In this document: positions 25,120 through 35,926 of the stretch, one piece after another
How the letters are laid out: every line of letters starts with the position of its first letter
Position numbering within the stretch: position 1 is the stretch's first letter
NCBI GenBank assembly: GCA_021495925.1
Contig: JAKEKT010000006.1
Location: 186,001 to 250,000, forward strand
Direction of reading: 5' to 3'
Length of the DNA: 64,000 nucleotides
From: Diplodia intermedia
Lineage: Eukaryota; Ascomycota; Dothideomycetes; Botryosphaeriales; Botryosphaeriaceae
The notes under the pieces: generated by a model
What the model saw: only the letters and a program-made list of their open reading frames with translations
Databases searched by the model: none
Told to the model about the DNA's origin: nothing
Made by a program: the position numbers and the translations under genes

Positions 25120-25511
25120 GTTTGCGCGGGGGGTCCTTTGCAAAGGACCAGACTGCAAGCTCGGCGGAAGGTTCGGACGCGTCGCTGCGGGCGCTGACGG
25201 GCGGTGATCGGGAGAAGGGGGTGCGGCGGGGCGATGAATGGTGCTGCTGCGGGACAAAATTCTGGAGTACTACGTGAAGTCGGCCGGCGCCCGTCCACCG
25301 CCCGCCGCGCTCGGTCCACGTCCCTCGTCGCGGCCCGTCTTCGCGCTTCTACGCCCACACGCGCCTCCGCCTTCCGCACTCTTCGCAGCGCGACAGCCCC
25401 GTTCGTTCAATTGCGCGCTTTGCAAATTCGCTGTCGGGCTCTCGCACTCCGCTTCACTGCCTCCTCCGACGCGTGTCAATTGACTATCCGCGCGCCTCAC
25501 ATCGCGTCACC
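25120..25511. promoter_or_regulatory. Divergent promoter shared by CCT5 and HP1 genes
   Basis: The start codons of CCT5 (25119, leftward) and the HP1-like gene (25512, rightward) are separated by 392 bp. Both encode constitutively needed proteins, so a shared housekeeping promoter is likely. I see no clear TATA box; the DNA is GC-rich on the CCT5 side and CT-rich just before the HP1 start. Confidence 0.6.
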
Positions 25512-26467
25512 ATGCCGCGTATGTACAGCTCCATGCGCGTCTAGCTCGAGCTACCCAGCTAACCACCCGACACAGCTGCGATCAGCGACGACGAATCTGG
25601 TTCTGGCTCTGGCTCTGAGGCTGAGATTGCTTACAAGAGAGCGCCGAAAGCCGCGTCCAAGGATGAAGAGAATGAAGAGGAAGAAGAGGACGAGGACGAA
25701 GAGGAAGACGAGTGCGAAGCCCGCAGCTCGCTTGCATTAGATCTCCGCTGACACTTGACAGATACGTTGTTGAGAAAGTCATGAGCCATCTCTTCGAGGA
25801 CGATGTACGCCCCTCACACCATTTGCAAACTCCGCCGACTTCCACTGACGCCTCTCCAGGGCACCGTCAAATACGAGATCAAGTGGCAGGGATACGAGAG
25901 GAAACAGGATAGGACTTGGGAGCCGGAGGAGAACCTGTAAGACTGCGCGAGCCAATTGGTAAATCGCAGGGACCACAGAGCTAATTGTGCAAAGTGAGGG
26001 CGCCAAGGAAGCGCTGGACGAGTATTTCAGGAAGATCGGGGGACGGCCGACCCGCGGCGGCAACAAGAAGAGGAAAGCATCTCAGACCCCGGCCGACACT
26101 CCCGTAGGGAAGGGTCGTGGCCGTGGTCGCAAGCCTAAGCAAGAGCAGAGCGTGTCGGCCGAGCCGGAACCGAAGCCAGTCAAGAAGGAAAAGGAACCGC
26201 CCTTCCCGAAGGGCAGCTGGGAGGACCACATCACGAGCATCGATACGATCGAGGAAGTGCCGAATCCTAAGACCGGCATGCGCGAGCGCTATGCGCTGGT
26301 TGTCTGGGCGGATAGCCGCAAGACACGCCATCCGCTCTCCGTCCTCAACCAGAAGTGTCCTCAGAAGGCAAGATTGTCCACATGGTTGAAACTCGCGGAA
26401 AGTAATACTAATTGTGGCCTAGATGCTCGCGTACTATGAACAGCATCTGTACTTCAACTACAACTGA
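25512..26467 (+). CDS. Heterochromatin protein 1 (chromo and chromoshadow domains)
   Basis: HP1 family protein, 226 residues, expected to bind methylated H3K9 in heterochromatin and recruit silencing and DNA-methylation factors. Exons: 25512-25518, 25576-25711, 25762-25804, 25860-25936, 25995-26367, 26423-26467. A Ser/acidic N-tail (to about residue 48) precedes the chromodomain, which starts EYVVEKVMSHLFEDD and continues KYEIKWQGYERKQDRTWEPEENL; the aromatic cage positions Tyr (YVVE), Trp (KWQGY) and Tyr are present. A basic Gly/Arg/Lys hinge follows, then the chromoshadow domain (SWEDHITSIDTIEEV through LNQKCPQKMLAYYEQHLYF). The last intron (26368-26422) begins with GC rather than GT; only this splice yields the standard domain end. 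The first coding exon is 7 nt. Confidence 0.94.
26368..26422 (+). other. GC-AG intron in the HP1 gene
   Basis: Donor AAG|GCAAGA, acceptor CCTAG|ATG, 55 nt, with a TACTAAT branch-like site. No GT donor nearby keeps the chromoshadow C-terminus in frame; without splicing the frame continues into 24 unrelated residues. Confidence 0.85.
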
Positions 26468-27263
26468 TCCCCCACCGGTAAAGCCGCTAATAATTCGTTC
26501 CAAGGAAATTCTTTACGTCCGAGGGTGACGAATTCCCAGCCAGCAACGGTGCTGATGACAGTTGAAGACCTATTCGATGGATTTCCGGAAAGCAACTGAG
26601 CCGCCGCCTGGGGACAGCGCCAGTGGGGCAACACGGCTGACGACTCCGGGCTGAACGAGAAGCGAAAGTCTACATATGAGGGCGTTGGAAATCATTCACT
26701 GGGACCGGGTTATCCGTGGGGTTTTTTCGAGAGTGGTGCAAAATAGCGTGGAGTGAGTGCCTTTGATAATTGCAGGAAATGCAGGGTGCTCCACCCCAGC
26801 CAATAGGACTGTTGCAGTTCTCTCTGGATTTACAGGGCGAGGGACTGGGTCCCCTCGACTTTTAGCTGGCAGCCAAACAAAATCCGTGGCCAACAAGAAT
26901 ATGAGCATTTCTATCCCGTCTCTGCGGACGGTGCGAAGCCATGTCTATGGAGCGGTGACAGCCGTTTGCGCGTCTCCATCTACCTAGCTCGGTATCTCTG
27001 TCAGGCTACCCGGCGAAACATTTGGCCGCCTGGCGGCGTTCGGGCCGATGACAAACGAGGCTCCCGCTCGGCGCGTCATCGACCCTTTCGCAAACGACTC
27101 GTCTTCGTTGGGTCTCCCTCTTCCACCTGGGTTCAACTCTTGTCGCGTCGAAGCACTCGTTCAAGGCGCGCAGACTGTATGTGCTTTGGCAGACTCCTGT
27201 TCGTTCCGAGCATGCCCATTTCTCGGTTCTCGGTTGCAAAGAAGAAGCGCGCGTTCCGCAGCC
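26468..27263. other. Intergenic region between HP1 and Cue2-like genes
   Basis: Nearly 800 bases with no gene seen on either strand. Short frames of 70-104 codons lack domains. It should hold the HP1 3' UTR and the promoter of the next gene. Confidence 0.55.
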
Positions 27264-28924
27264 ATGGATGAAGATCTAGCCTGCCTCGAGGCATGTACTC
27301 CCCGCTGCCGCCCTTGCTTGACAACGTTAACCGCTTACAGAGGGAATTCTGCCCTCCTCTAGACCCTGCTCTCGTCATCTCAATCTACTCAGACTACAAG
27401 GGCGTGCCGGACTGCCTTGATCAAGCACGTGCTCTCCTCGCCCACTTCAAGGACGCTGCTGCCATCGAGCAGCTCACCGACTTTGATCCTTCTGGATGCA
27501 GCACCCAGCCCAATGAGCACAGCTCGTCGCCCGAGCAGGACGACCGAGCCTCTCGCGGCCCGAAAACCTCGACTGAAACCGACGCCACGAGCCTCACAAA
27601 TGGCGTTTCCTCGCTCGCCCTCTCAAGCTCGGGTGTTTCGACGCCGTCCGAGCCAGGCGCAAGCATGGCATGGCTTCAGAACCTGAACATGACATCCAAA
27701 GAGGCGCAGCTTATCGAGACCTTCCCAACTCTAAGTGTCACTACCATTGCTTTCGTCTTCAAGAAGAATAATGGTGAATTCGAGAAATGTGTCGATGAGC
27801 TGCTGAATCATGTTCTGTTTGAAGAGATAGACGGCCGGGACGGCGAAGAGAAGATCTTGCGAAAGGGCATCGACACGTTTGCCGCTGCCGACGGGACTGT
27901 TCCCCGTGGCCGCAAGGCTAAGGGCAAGAAGAAGAACAGAAAGACGAACTTCATGAACCTGGATGAGTACGCCAGATCCAGCTCAGAGCCGGCAGCCCCA
28001 TCGCCAAACAAATGGAAGACCATGTCTGATGACGTTGATTTCATCGCAACCAAAGTCAACGTCTCGTACAAGGCCGTCAAGTCTTCATACCATGAGCGCG
28101 GCGGATCTGTCGCGGCAACTATCGCCGCGCTCATCGAGTCCGATATCAAGACGAACAAGATATCACTGGCGGAGGAAAGTGACATCATCTTCCAAAACGT
28201 GCTCGACCTTTCCAAGGAATTCGAACTCGATCTGCAGCAAGCCCACGCGCTCATCCGCCTAACACACCCTTCCTCTGCCGCCGCGCACGAGCTCGCAAAG
28301 GCCCTCACGCGTTCCTCCAACGCCAGCTCACCCACAGGCGGCGGCGGCGGCATCCAGCTCGTTCCCCGCTACGCACCGCTCAACCTCTCGGACCCCGACG
28401 AAGAATACGACGTACCGGGCCCCGCGTCGGCATCCACGCTTACGGCGGCCTCGCTCGGCGTCGCCCGCCACACCGCCTTCAGCAAGGCGAGCGAGTACCA
28501 CCGCAAGGGCAAATCCGACCCCCTGATGCGGGCGGCGGCGGGCTACTACGGGCAGGTGGGCCGCGACAACCACCGCGCGTTCCAGTCGGCGGTGGCGGCC
28601 GAGGCAGACGCGCTCGTGGCGGCGCAGTCGGGCCCCGCGCAGCTCGACCTGCACGGCGTCAGCGTCGCCGACGCCAAGCGCATCGCGCGCCAGAAGGTGG
28701 CCGAGTGGTGGGCGTCGCTGGGAGAGGACCGCATCAAGGGCTACTACGCGGGCGCCAAGAAGGGCAAGGCGGCGAACGAGTACCGCATCGTCACCGGCAT
28801 CGGCAGGCATAGCGACGGCGGCAGAGCGAAGATCGGCCCCGCCGTCATGAAGATGCTTGTCGCGGAGGGATGGAGGGTGGAGGTTGGCAGTGGGGTTTTG
28901 ACCGTTTCGGGCGTACGGAAGTAG
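27264..28924 (+). CDS. CUE, DUF1771 and Smr domain protein (Cue2-like no-go decay endonuclease)
   Basis: Two exons, 27264-27290 and 27341-28924, give 536 residues. An N-terminal CUE-like segment (REFCPPLDPALVISIY) and a second CUE-like segment (MTSKEAQLIETFPTLSV, about residues 123-170) should bind ubiquitin. A basic linker follows, then DUF1771 (SEYHRKGKSDPLMRAAAGYY) and a C-terminal Smr nuclease domain with LDLHGVSVADAKRIA and VTGIGRHSDGG followed by GPAV, the conserved D-x-H and TGxGxHS elements. In yeast, Cue2 of this architecture cleaves mRNA at collided ribosomes during no-go decay; the same cytoplasmic role is inferred here. The first intron would be GC-AG; a start at 27293 without splicing is the alternative but gives a less family-like N-terminus. 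Confidence 0.9.
27291..27340 (+). other. Probable GC-AG first intron of the Cue2-like gene
   Basis: Donor GAG|GCATGT and acceptor TTACAG|AGG, 50 nt, with a GTTAAC branch-like site. Splicing joins MDEDLACLE to REFCPPLDPAL, resembling the Leu-Glu-x-Glu-Phe-Cys-Pro-Pro opening of relatives. Confidence 0.6.
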
Positions 28925-30136
28925 GGGGTTGGGAGGCATTTGGGGAGGGGGAAAGAAGAAGACTTGTGCCGTTATTGGATCGTTGCATTGTTGGCGTAGT
29001 TATCAGCGACGGAGTTGGCGGCAACGCAATTTCAGCTTAGGTAGGGTTCTGTTTGGGAGGACTTGGGTGAGGATTTCAACGGGGCGGATCTCCAGTGTTT
29101 GGGTAGCGTCTGGACCTTTTGAATCATGAATGACAGTCTGGCAAGGTTAGCAAAGGTGATTTCGGCGGGTCAGTGAGGTATCATCCGTTGTAATTGTTGG
29201 CTGTTTATAAACAGTCTTGTGGCATGGCACTAATGGCCCGCAGTTGAGACCGAAGGGGAACAGCAGGAAAGCGTAAGTGCTCGGGCGCAAGCTGCTGCCC
29301 CGGAAGCTAAAGTAACGTCGACGTCAGGATGTGCGGCTGGATTGCGCCCCCTCCGGGAATGAGGTCAATGCCCCTTTGTGCAACAGCGATCAGAAATCCG
29401 TTTGCCTTGCATCCCGGCGGTGGCGTGCAGCAAACGCAAGGCTTATGTGGATACAAAGACGACTTGGTATGCTTATTCCCGCGAACTTCTATTTCCTGTT
29501 TCCGTTGCCATCCTACCTGGGTCACTTTCCCCCACTACAATTCCAATACTGACGTCTCCGTGATTCAGAAAGGTGCAAGGCAGAGCCGGTTCGCCATTTC
29601 AAACCTTTTCCCCCGGTCGCCAGTGATGCAGAGGTGTTTGCTACTGATGGAAAGTCATTTACCTCTCTCACAAAGCTCGACCACGCCGCCTATTCGATGA
29701 GATGCCCCGAGCTATAATACACGAGTCACTGCTAACGACCATTTCTGTAGTCACATGGCTTATTTGCGCAGCACATTTGCCAGCTTGAAGCTGCGTGAGT
29801 GTGCATTCCCAGCCACGAACTCGTCGTGGAAATGTACCAAGAGCGAGGCGCGGGAGTCAGGAAGCGTGAACTCGCTAATGAGCGCAATGCGGGTCGTCGA
29901 AGTTACGGCGTGGGTGTCGTAGTATAAGTCCGACTTTAGATCTAGCGCGGTGTAACAGGTGCACCTACCCTATGGCTGCCGCACATGCCTGATGACTCCC
30001 GTCAACCACATAGCATGTGGCTGGGCGCTCTTTACTATTCAGCCCCTACCCAATCTGCCTTATAATAACCTCGCCCATTTCCACACCTTGCATCCCCAAC
30101 ATCCTCTCCCATCCATCAGCCGTAGAATCTTTCATC
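28925..30136. other. Intergenic region
   Basis: 1.2 kb of mixed composition with no supported gene. A 123-codon plus-strand frame at 29329-29700 has no domain or start context of note. Confidence 0.5.
30060..30068 (+). promoter_or_regulatory. TATA-like element of the secreted-protein gene
   Basis: TTATAATAA lies about 70 bp before the start codon at 30137, in an otherwise C/T-rich leader. Position relative to the true transcription start is unknown. Confidence 0.35.
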
Positions 30137-31598
30137 ATGCGCGCTTTCGGACCCACCGTCCCGGCTTTCCAGCTCCTGGCCATCGCATTGATTATTGGTC
30201 TCTGCAATGGATGTAAGTTGACATCCAAGATCCTTGCGCTTGTCCCGTGCTAACAGGACAGCACCCACAGTACCATCCGCCTACGGTCCCGTCATCACCG
30301 CACGTGAGATGGCCAAAGCAACTATCGTGGAGGATTCAATCTCCAAGCCAGATGATCCACCAGACATGGCAAGCGCGCTCCAGTGCAACAGGGAACATGG
30401 AGCATACTCCGAGTCAAGGAAAACCTGGAGCAGGCAGCACTCTACCTGGATATCATTAACCACAACCACGACCGAGACACTGTACTCGACGTCCACCAGC
30501 GTCATCGCAGCCGCGCCCACCATCACCCTCTGCGACGGCGTGCCACGTGCCGGAAACGATCTGGCATCGACCATCACATGGACCAGCTCGGTCTTCGTGT
30601 CCACCCGCACCTTCGAGTCCGTATCCTATCCAGACTACACGATCCCCGCGCCCGCCTGCAGCATCGAACCCTACTCCTGCTCGGAGGTGTCGTCGTACGT
30701 GCAGGCCCGCCCCACAGCATTCCCAGAAGGCTGGAACGTGCCCTGCAATGGCACCGGCTACTGCAACATCTGCGTCATCACGGCCAATAAGGTCAAGCTC
30801 TACCACTGGCCGCTGCCGACAACCATAGCAAACTGCGAGACCTCGACATCCGCCGCGGCGAGGCTGCTACGCCCCAGAAGCGGCTTCCTCGACCACATGG
30901 CCACGGCCACGGCCAATGACGACGACGACGACGACGACGACGATGACAACGATGACAACGATGACCACGACGACGACGACGACGACGACGATAAAGACGA
31001 CACCGACGACATCGTCACCACCGTCGTCTCCGCCGGCACGACCTTCACCTCGCCCACCCTCTACATCTCCTTCTACGACATCAGCGCCACCGACTCCAGC
31101 CAAGGCCTGACGTGCGGCGGGCCCCCGCCCACGGGCGCCGCCGCAATCGTCTCGTTCGCGCCGTCGGCCGTCAGCAGCGTCCGCTACGGCAGGGCGGCAC
31201 CGCAGCAAGGCCTTTACGCCTTCGACGCCGCCGATCTCGCGCACACGTCCGCCACCACCGACACGTACACATTCCCCGTCCCCCTCGTCCCCTCGGCTGC
31301 GTACCATGCGCAGTACGGCTGCAACGTCGGCGGCGGCGGGACCGACCGGTGTTCGGTCGTCCGTGATGATTACAGGCCCAGGGTCGCGCTGCCGGATGGT
31401 GATGGGCAGGTTTGGGGAATGGATGGGGCGTGGGAGGGGTGTAGGGCGTTTGATGCTGGGGCCGGGCTGCAGGTGGTGGCTGTGGAGGAGATTGGGAGGG
31501 GTGATGGTGGAGTGGGGACGCGGTTGGTCAGGCCGAGGCGGACGGCGATGCTGCGGACGACGTTGATGCCGCAGGTGGCTGTGACGTCTTCTCTGTGA
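30137..31598 (+). CDS. Secreted hypothetical protein with poly-aspartate tract
   Basis: Exons 30137-30212 and 30271-31598, with a 58-nt intron holding a GCTAAC branch site, give 467 residues. The N-terminus MRAFGPTVPAFQLLAIALII then GLCNG is a clear signal peptide. The mature protein is Ser/Thr/Pro-rich with scattered Cys (YCNICVITANKVKLYHWPL, LTCGGPPP, YGCNVGG), as in ascomycete extracellular proteins. Residues about 197-227, encoded at 30918-31010, are almost all Asp with a few Asn, His, Lys and Thr. I recognise no enzyme domain. A cell-surface or wall-associated role is inferred from export and composition; an acidic tract could bind cations. The C-terminus is not obviously a GPI signal. 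Confidence 0.75.
30918..31010 (+). repeat. GAC/GAT microsatellite coding for the Asp tract
   Basis: In-frame GAC units with some GAT, AAC, CAC, AAA and ACC codons encode about 31 residues, 25 of them Asp. As a trinucleotide repeat it can change length without breaking the frame. Confidence 0.85.
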
Positions 31599-32227
31599 GG
31601 GGTGTGAGGGAGATGGAGAGATGTGACGATGGCCTTGCTTGTTTTTTTCCCCACTAATTTGAGCGTCGTTGGTCCTTGCGTGGGAAGTCGAGCGGAAGGA
31701 AAGATGGGAACGAACCTAAGAACAGCCAGCGTGCTGCTTCCGTTATTGATAAGCTTTTTCTAGGACCTTTCTTATGCATGCCTTTTTGCTTATGCTAACT
31801 GCTGAAACCATATCAGGGTTCCCTAAGGAGGCGCCAACTCCTATCATTGTAGATTGCATCATTCGAAGCGATTCGCCATGTTGAATGGTTCCCGCTTGAA
31901 GCGATATGAACCAAGGATCCCTGCAGCATGACCCATGGGGGGTTTGATGGATGGGTGGTGCTTGGTTGATCGTAACCATGGCGGCTTGGGACCCTCTGTT
32001 GAATGGTGGCCCAACAGATAAACTCACGTCGCGAAGTTGTAGGTATAAATTGAGGTTGCCTTGGAGCAGGTCAAGAGCCGGATACATCTCGTGCATCTTG
32101 ATCCGCAAGTCCGGCCTTTGATCAAGTAGTGTGCAGCTGACGGTAGGTCTTGCACGGCACCTCGATCGATGACATGTTTGGTATGCTGATTCGATGCTTC
32201 GTTGTAGATCACGGCGACTCTTTCAAC
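31599..32227. other. Intergenic region
   Basis: No gene seen. A TATAAATTG element at about 32044 lies roughly 185 bp before the small secreted frame at 32228. Confidence 0.45.
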
Positions 32228-32389
32228 ATGAAGCTCTCCATCTGCGCTCTCCTCGTCTCCCTCGGCCTCATCGTAGCCGCCGCTCCGACCACCGAGGACC
32301 CCCGGGGATGGATTTTTCACCGCCCCGCCTCTTCGAGGCTCCCTCCCAAGCCAGCTCCAACGCAGGGGGCCATAGTTGTTCCATCATAG
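32228..32389 (+). CDS. Candidate small secreted protein, 53 aa
   Basis: A single-exon frame starts MKLSICALLVSLGLIVAAAP, a textbook signal peptide with a likely cleavage after an Ala-Ala-Ala stretch. The mature part would be about 33 residues, Pro/Ser/Arg-rich (GWIFHRPASSRLPPKPAP), with no Cys beyond the leader. The start has an A at -3 context. Nothing identifies its function, and it could be the first exon of a longer gene or chance. Its setting between two genes for exported proteins is suggestive only. Confidence 0.35.
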   Translation: MKLSICALLVSLGLIVAAAPTTEDPRGWIFHRPASSRLPPKPAPTQGAIVVPS

Positions 32390-32968
32390 TGTGGAGGATG
32401 TCTTCTTCCGAGGTGCATGATTCAACAAAGCAACGATAATGGGAGAAGTTCAACAGCCGACCATTTCCACGACCGGATACGAACGGATGTCGGTGAATGG
32501 CGCAAAACATAGGTTTTCGTCGGGTCGGAGTTAAAAATGGATGATTTTCACAGCCACGCCAAGGCCGCGTCAGCGCTTTCGACGTCCCCAGTTCGGTCCC
32601 TCCCGGTAGTGTGTTTGCCTCAGAGACACACGCGCAAACAGCCCCACTCGCTGCCGCTACAGGCCACTGCGCCCCCGGGTGTGGTGCCATGGAGACGAAG
32701 TTTAGCCGCATTCAATCTAGCCCTCGTCGTCACCACTTCAACCGTGCTTCCCTGCTGTCGTGTCTCTGTGAAGATGATAGAAAAGCTCTCGTAGCCATGT
32801 CCGCAAATCTGCCATCCAACACATTTCCCTTCGTTCAGCCCTGCGACTTAACGCAGCAGCAGGTGGCCAGCCCGGAGCGACATCGAACCACCACCACCCT
32901 CGCCGCCCTAACCCAATCAGGCAAGAAAGCCACCACCACCACCACCAACAACAAGAACAACAACCAAA
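32390..32968. other. Intergenic region before CRH gene
   Basis: No gene. The last 100 bases are CCACCACC-rich, a leader-like tract before the ATG at 32969. An open frame beginning at 32611 runs into the CRH gene but lacks a signal peptide and is read as 5' UTR. Confidence 0.5.
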
Positions 32969-34152
32969 ATGCCCTCCACCACCACCTCCTCCACCACCGC
33001 CGCCCGGCTATCCACCCTCCTAACGACCCTCCTCCCCGCCCTCGCCGCCGCCCAGACCTACTCCTCGTGCAACCCGACCAACAGCTCCCAATTCCCGTGC
33101 CCGGCCGACGCGGGGCTGTGCCAGTCGACCGTGTTCGAAACCGACTTCACGACGACGGGCGGGAAAAACAGCAGCGGCTGGACCACGACGGCCGGCAACG
33201 TGACGTACTCGGACGCGGGCGCGGCCTTCACCATCGCGCAGCGCGGCGACGCGCCGACCATCGAGACGGACTTTTACATCTTCTACGGCCGCGTCGAGGT
33301 GACGATGAGGAGCGCGCCGGGGACGGGCATCGTGAGCTCGATCGTGGTCGAGAGCGACGACTTGGACGAGATCGATTGGGTTGGTGGTTTCGTCTCTTTT
33401 TTTTTCCCATCCCCCATTCCCTCCCTCCCTCCCTCCCTCCCTCCCTCGCCCCGCCCTCCACCCCCTCCACTGACACACGTGACAAAACCCCCCAGGAGTT
33501 CCTCGGCGGCGAAAACACGCTCGTGCAATCCAACTACTTCGGCAAGGGCAACACGACGACGTACGACCGCGAAGCCGAACACGCCGTCGCGACGCCCGAG
33601 GACGTCGCGCACACGTACGCCATCGACTGGACATCCGACCGCATCGCGTGGCTGATCGACAACACCACCGTGCGCACCCTCGCCTACGCCGACGCCGTCG
33701 CGGGCGCGAATTTCCCGCAGACCCCCGCCACCGTCCGCCTCGGCATCTGGGCCGGCGGCGACCAGGACAACTCGTACTGGACGAGGTACTGGGCCGGCGG
33801 GAACACTACGTACGACGCTGACGCTGGCATGCCCTGGACTATGACGGTCGAGCGCGTGCGGGTCACGAATTATAGTCCCGCCTCGAGCTACAACTATACG
33901 GATGGGACGGGGGACGCGAGCAGTGTGGCGCTGATTGGGACGGATTGTAGTAGTAGTGGTAATGGGACGGCGGCGGCGGCGAGCGTGAGTGCGTATGCGG
34001 CGTCGACGACGCCGAGTAGTGCGACGGGGACGGCGACGCCCACGCCGACGCCGAGTGGCGGCACTTATGAGAGCGGTGGGGTGGAGAGGCTGGGCGGTGG
34101 GTTGAGGGAGTTTTTGTTCGGGAGCGTTTTTGTTGCGCTGCTTTTGCTTTGA
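32969..34152 (+). CDS. CRH-type GH16 transglycosylase, GPI-anchored
   Basis: Exons 32969-33379 and 33496-34152 give 355 residues. The N-terminus is a signal peptide ending near LPALAAAQ, followed by a Cys-containing segment (CNPTNSSQFPCPADAGLC). The GH16 core includes FYIFYGRVEVTMRSAPGTGI, the catalytic motif DEIDWEFLG formed across the intron, YAIDWTSDRIAW and RLGIWAGGD. The C-terminus is Ser/Thr-rich and ends in a hydrophobic stretch (LFGSVFVALLLL), a GPI-attachment signal. Crh1/Utr2 relatives link chitin to beta-glucan in the wall; this role is inferred from the family. No separate chitin-binding module is evident. The intron (33380-33495, 116 nt) carries a CCCT tandem repeat. Confidence 0.93.
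33419..33446 (+). repeat. CCCT tandem repeat inside the CRH intron
   Basis: About seven CCCT units form much of the pyrimidine-rich part of the intron, between the donor at 33380 and the acceptor ending at 33495. Confidence 0.8.
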
Positions 34153-35926
34153 TTGGGGGGGTGGTTGGTTGGTTGCTTGCTTTTTGTGATTGCGCTCTCT
34201 ATGACGTTTCCGATGAGTTAATGATGAGTTTATGTCATGATTGTGGGCCGTGGCAGACTTCCTCTCCAATTGGTATGACTCGCCGATTTCTGATTTCGTG
34301 TATTTTGTTAACTTGATGTAGTCCGAAATGCCCTGCATGGCTTCGATTGAACTTTGCTTGACCCACTAGCTGCCATGGAAATCATCTTATCAGCCCAGGC
34401 CCATGATGAAGGGACACAGGGAAAGACGTACCGTTGCCGATACCGTACCAAGAGACTCTGGTAATGGTCGGATATGCATACGTTCAGCCTGTTGGTTCGT
34501 CGTCCCCGGTGTCCACCCATACTTGTTGGCCGGTATCATGACTTTCTAGAGATGCTCAGAAATCGTATCAAATTCCTGGAGTACGGTATCGAACACGTGA
34601 GGCAATCTGGCGTCCCTCCTACCGGGACCGCCACGGCCACGGCTCTGCTACCCAACGATGCAGTACGGGGACTTCCAACGGTCCCATAGGCGCTTTTTCT
34701 AGGGTTCATACCATTCTATGTCCGATGTAAGATTCCAGAGTAATTGAAGGAAGCGTGAATGAAGCTACTGTGATATTACAGGTACCTATGGGTCATCGAG
34801 GAGGTGTCCGTTCTCGTTCTGATGATGTGGAATTCATGAGCAACGAAACCAGGCCCCGCACTACTACCACTCAAGAGAGTCACCCTGTGACCAGTGGCTC
34901 AAGAACGCGGACTTTACCGCTATTGACTCCAAAGCCCTCTATCCGTGATCCCATGTCTTCCCAGCACCTCGACCCAGACAAAATCAATATCGCACATTCA
35001 CATCTCGTTATTAGCGGCTCAACCGATCTACTAGCGGTGGATCATGTCTATAGCAATACCAAGCGCAGCAGACACTCAACAACAAAAGCTTGACGTCAAC
35101 CCAAGCACTTCTGCCAAGACGCAGCTGAAAGGCCCCAACGACGATCCAGCAACCAAGCCACACAACCACAAAACTCTGCACGTGTTCAATCCCTGATCAG
35201 CCCTGCTTCTCCACAAAACAAGGCTGATTGACGCGCGCGCGGGGTCGACATTGCCCACGCGCAGCCGCATGCTGGTGGCGCCTGATTCACCACTTGAGGC
35301 AACCATCAGCGCCAGACGTTCAATTTCCGGATCAGGCAATGCGGGTCGACGATGGCTGAGGTGTACATACAAGCGAGTTGTTGAGTGCTGTGGCGTGTTT
35401 CGCGACAACGGCAAATACTCTCTCCTGGCCCGCAGTTCGATTCGGTAATGCCCGGCGCTCGCCGGTATGTTGTGGCTGAATCGACTCGGGACGGTATTAG
35501 TGCTGACTTCTTGTCAGACTGGTCCACAACGTGTTGGGAAAGAACTGAACATACCCATCCACTCTTATCGAACAATAAATTGCACCTTACTTGTGTGGGG
35601 AGCAGAATCCATACATGGATATATTCGTATGGTTTTGAAGTCTCCTATCAATGCCCGGATATATTCTTCGACAACTTATGTAAGAGGAGTATAGAGTCTT
35701 GAAATCTTGTCGTAAATTTCATATCTAAGATCTTCAACCTTTAAAACAAGTTTTTACCTCCATAGAAGGTCGTAGCGACACAGCACTACCGGGAATAATT
35801 CATAACAAGAAAAATACACCAGCTTTCCCCCAGACGGCAGCAAAAAATGCGACACCAGTGCGGAATAAACCCAAAACCCCATAATTCAGAATTGTCACTT
35901 TAACCCACACGGCTGCCGTCCAGCTC
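34153..35926. other. Intergenic region, AT-richer
   Basis: 1.8 kb, less GC-rich than its surroundings, with no supported gene. Frames of 60-112 codons (34755-35093 +, 35076-35414 -) have no domains. The end near 35700-35926 is probably the 3' UTR of the leftward transporter gene. Confidence 0.5.

Noticed and set aside
32611..32968. Longer N-terminus for the CRH protein
   Set aside because: The upstream frame would bury the signal peptide that begins at 32969; it is read as 5' UTR.
34755..35414. Two short frames of about 112 codons
   Set aside because: No domain, no start context, no splice partners; treated as intergenic.
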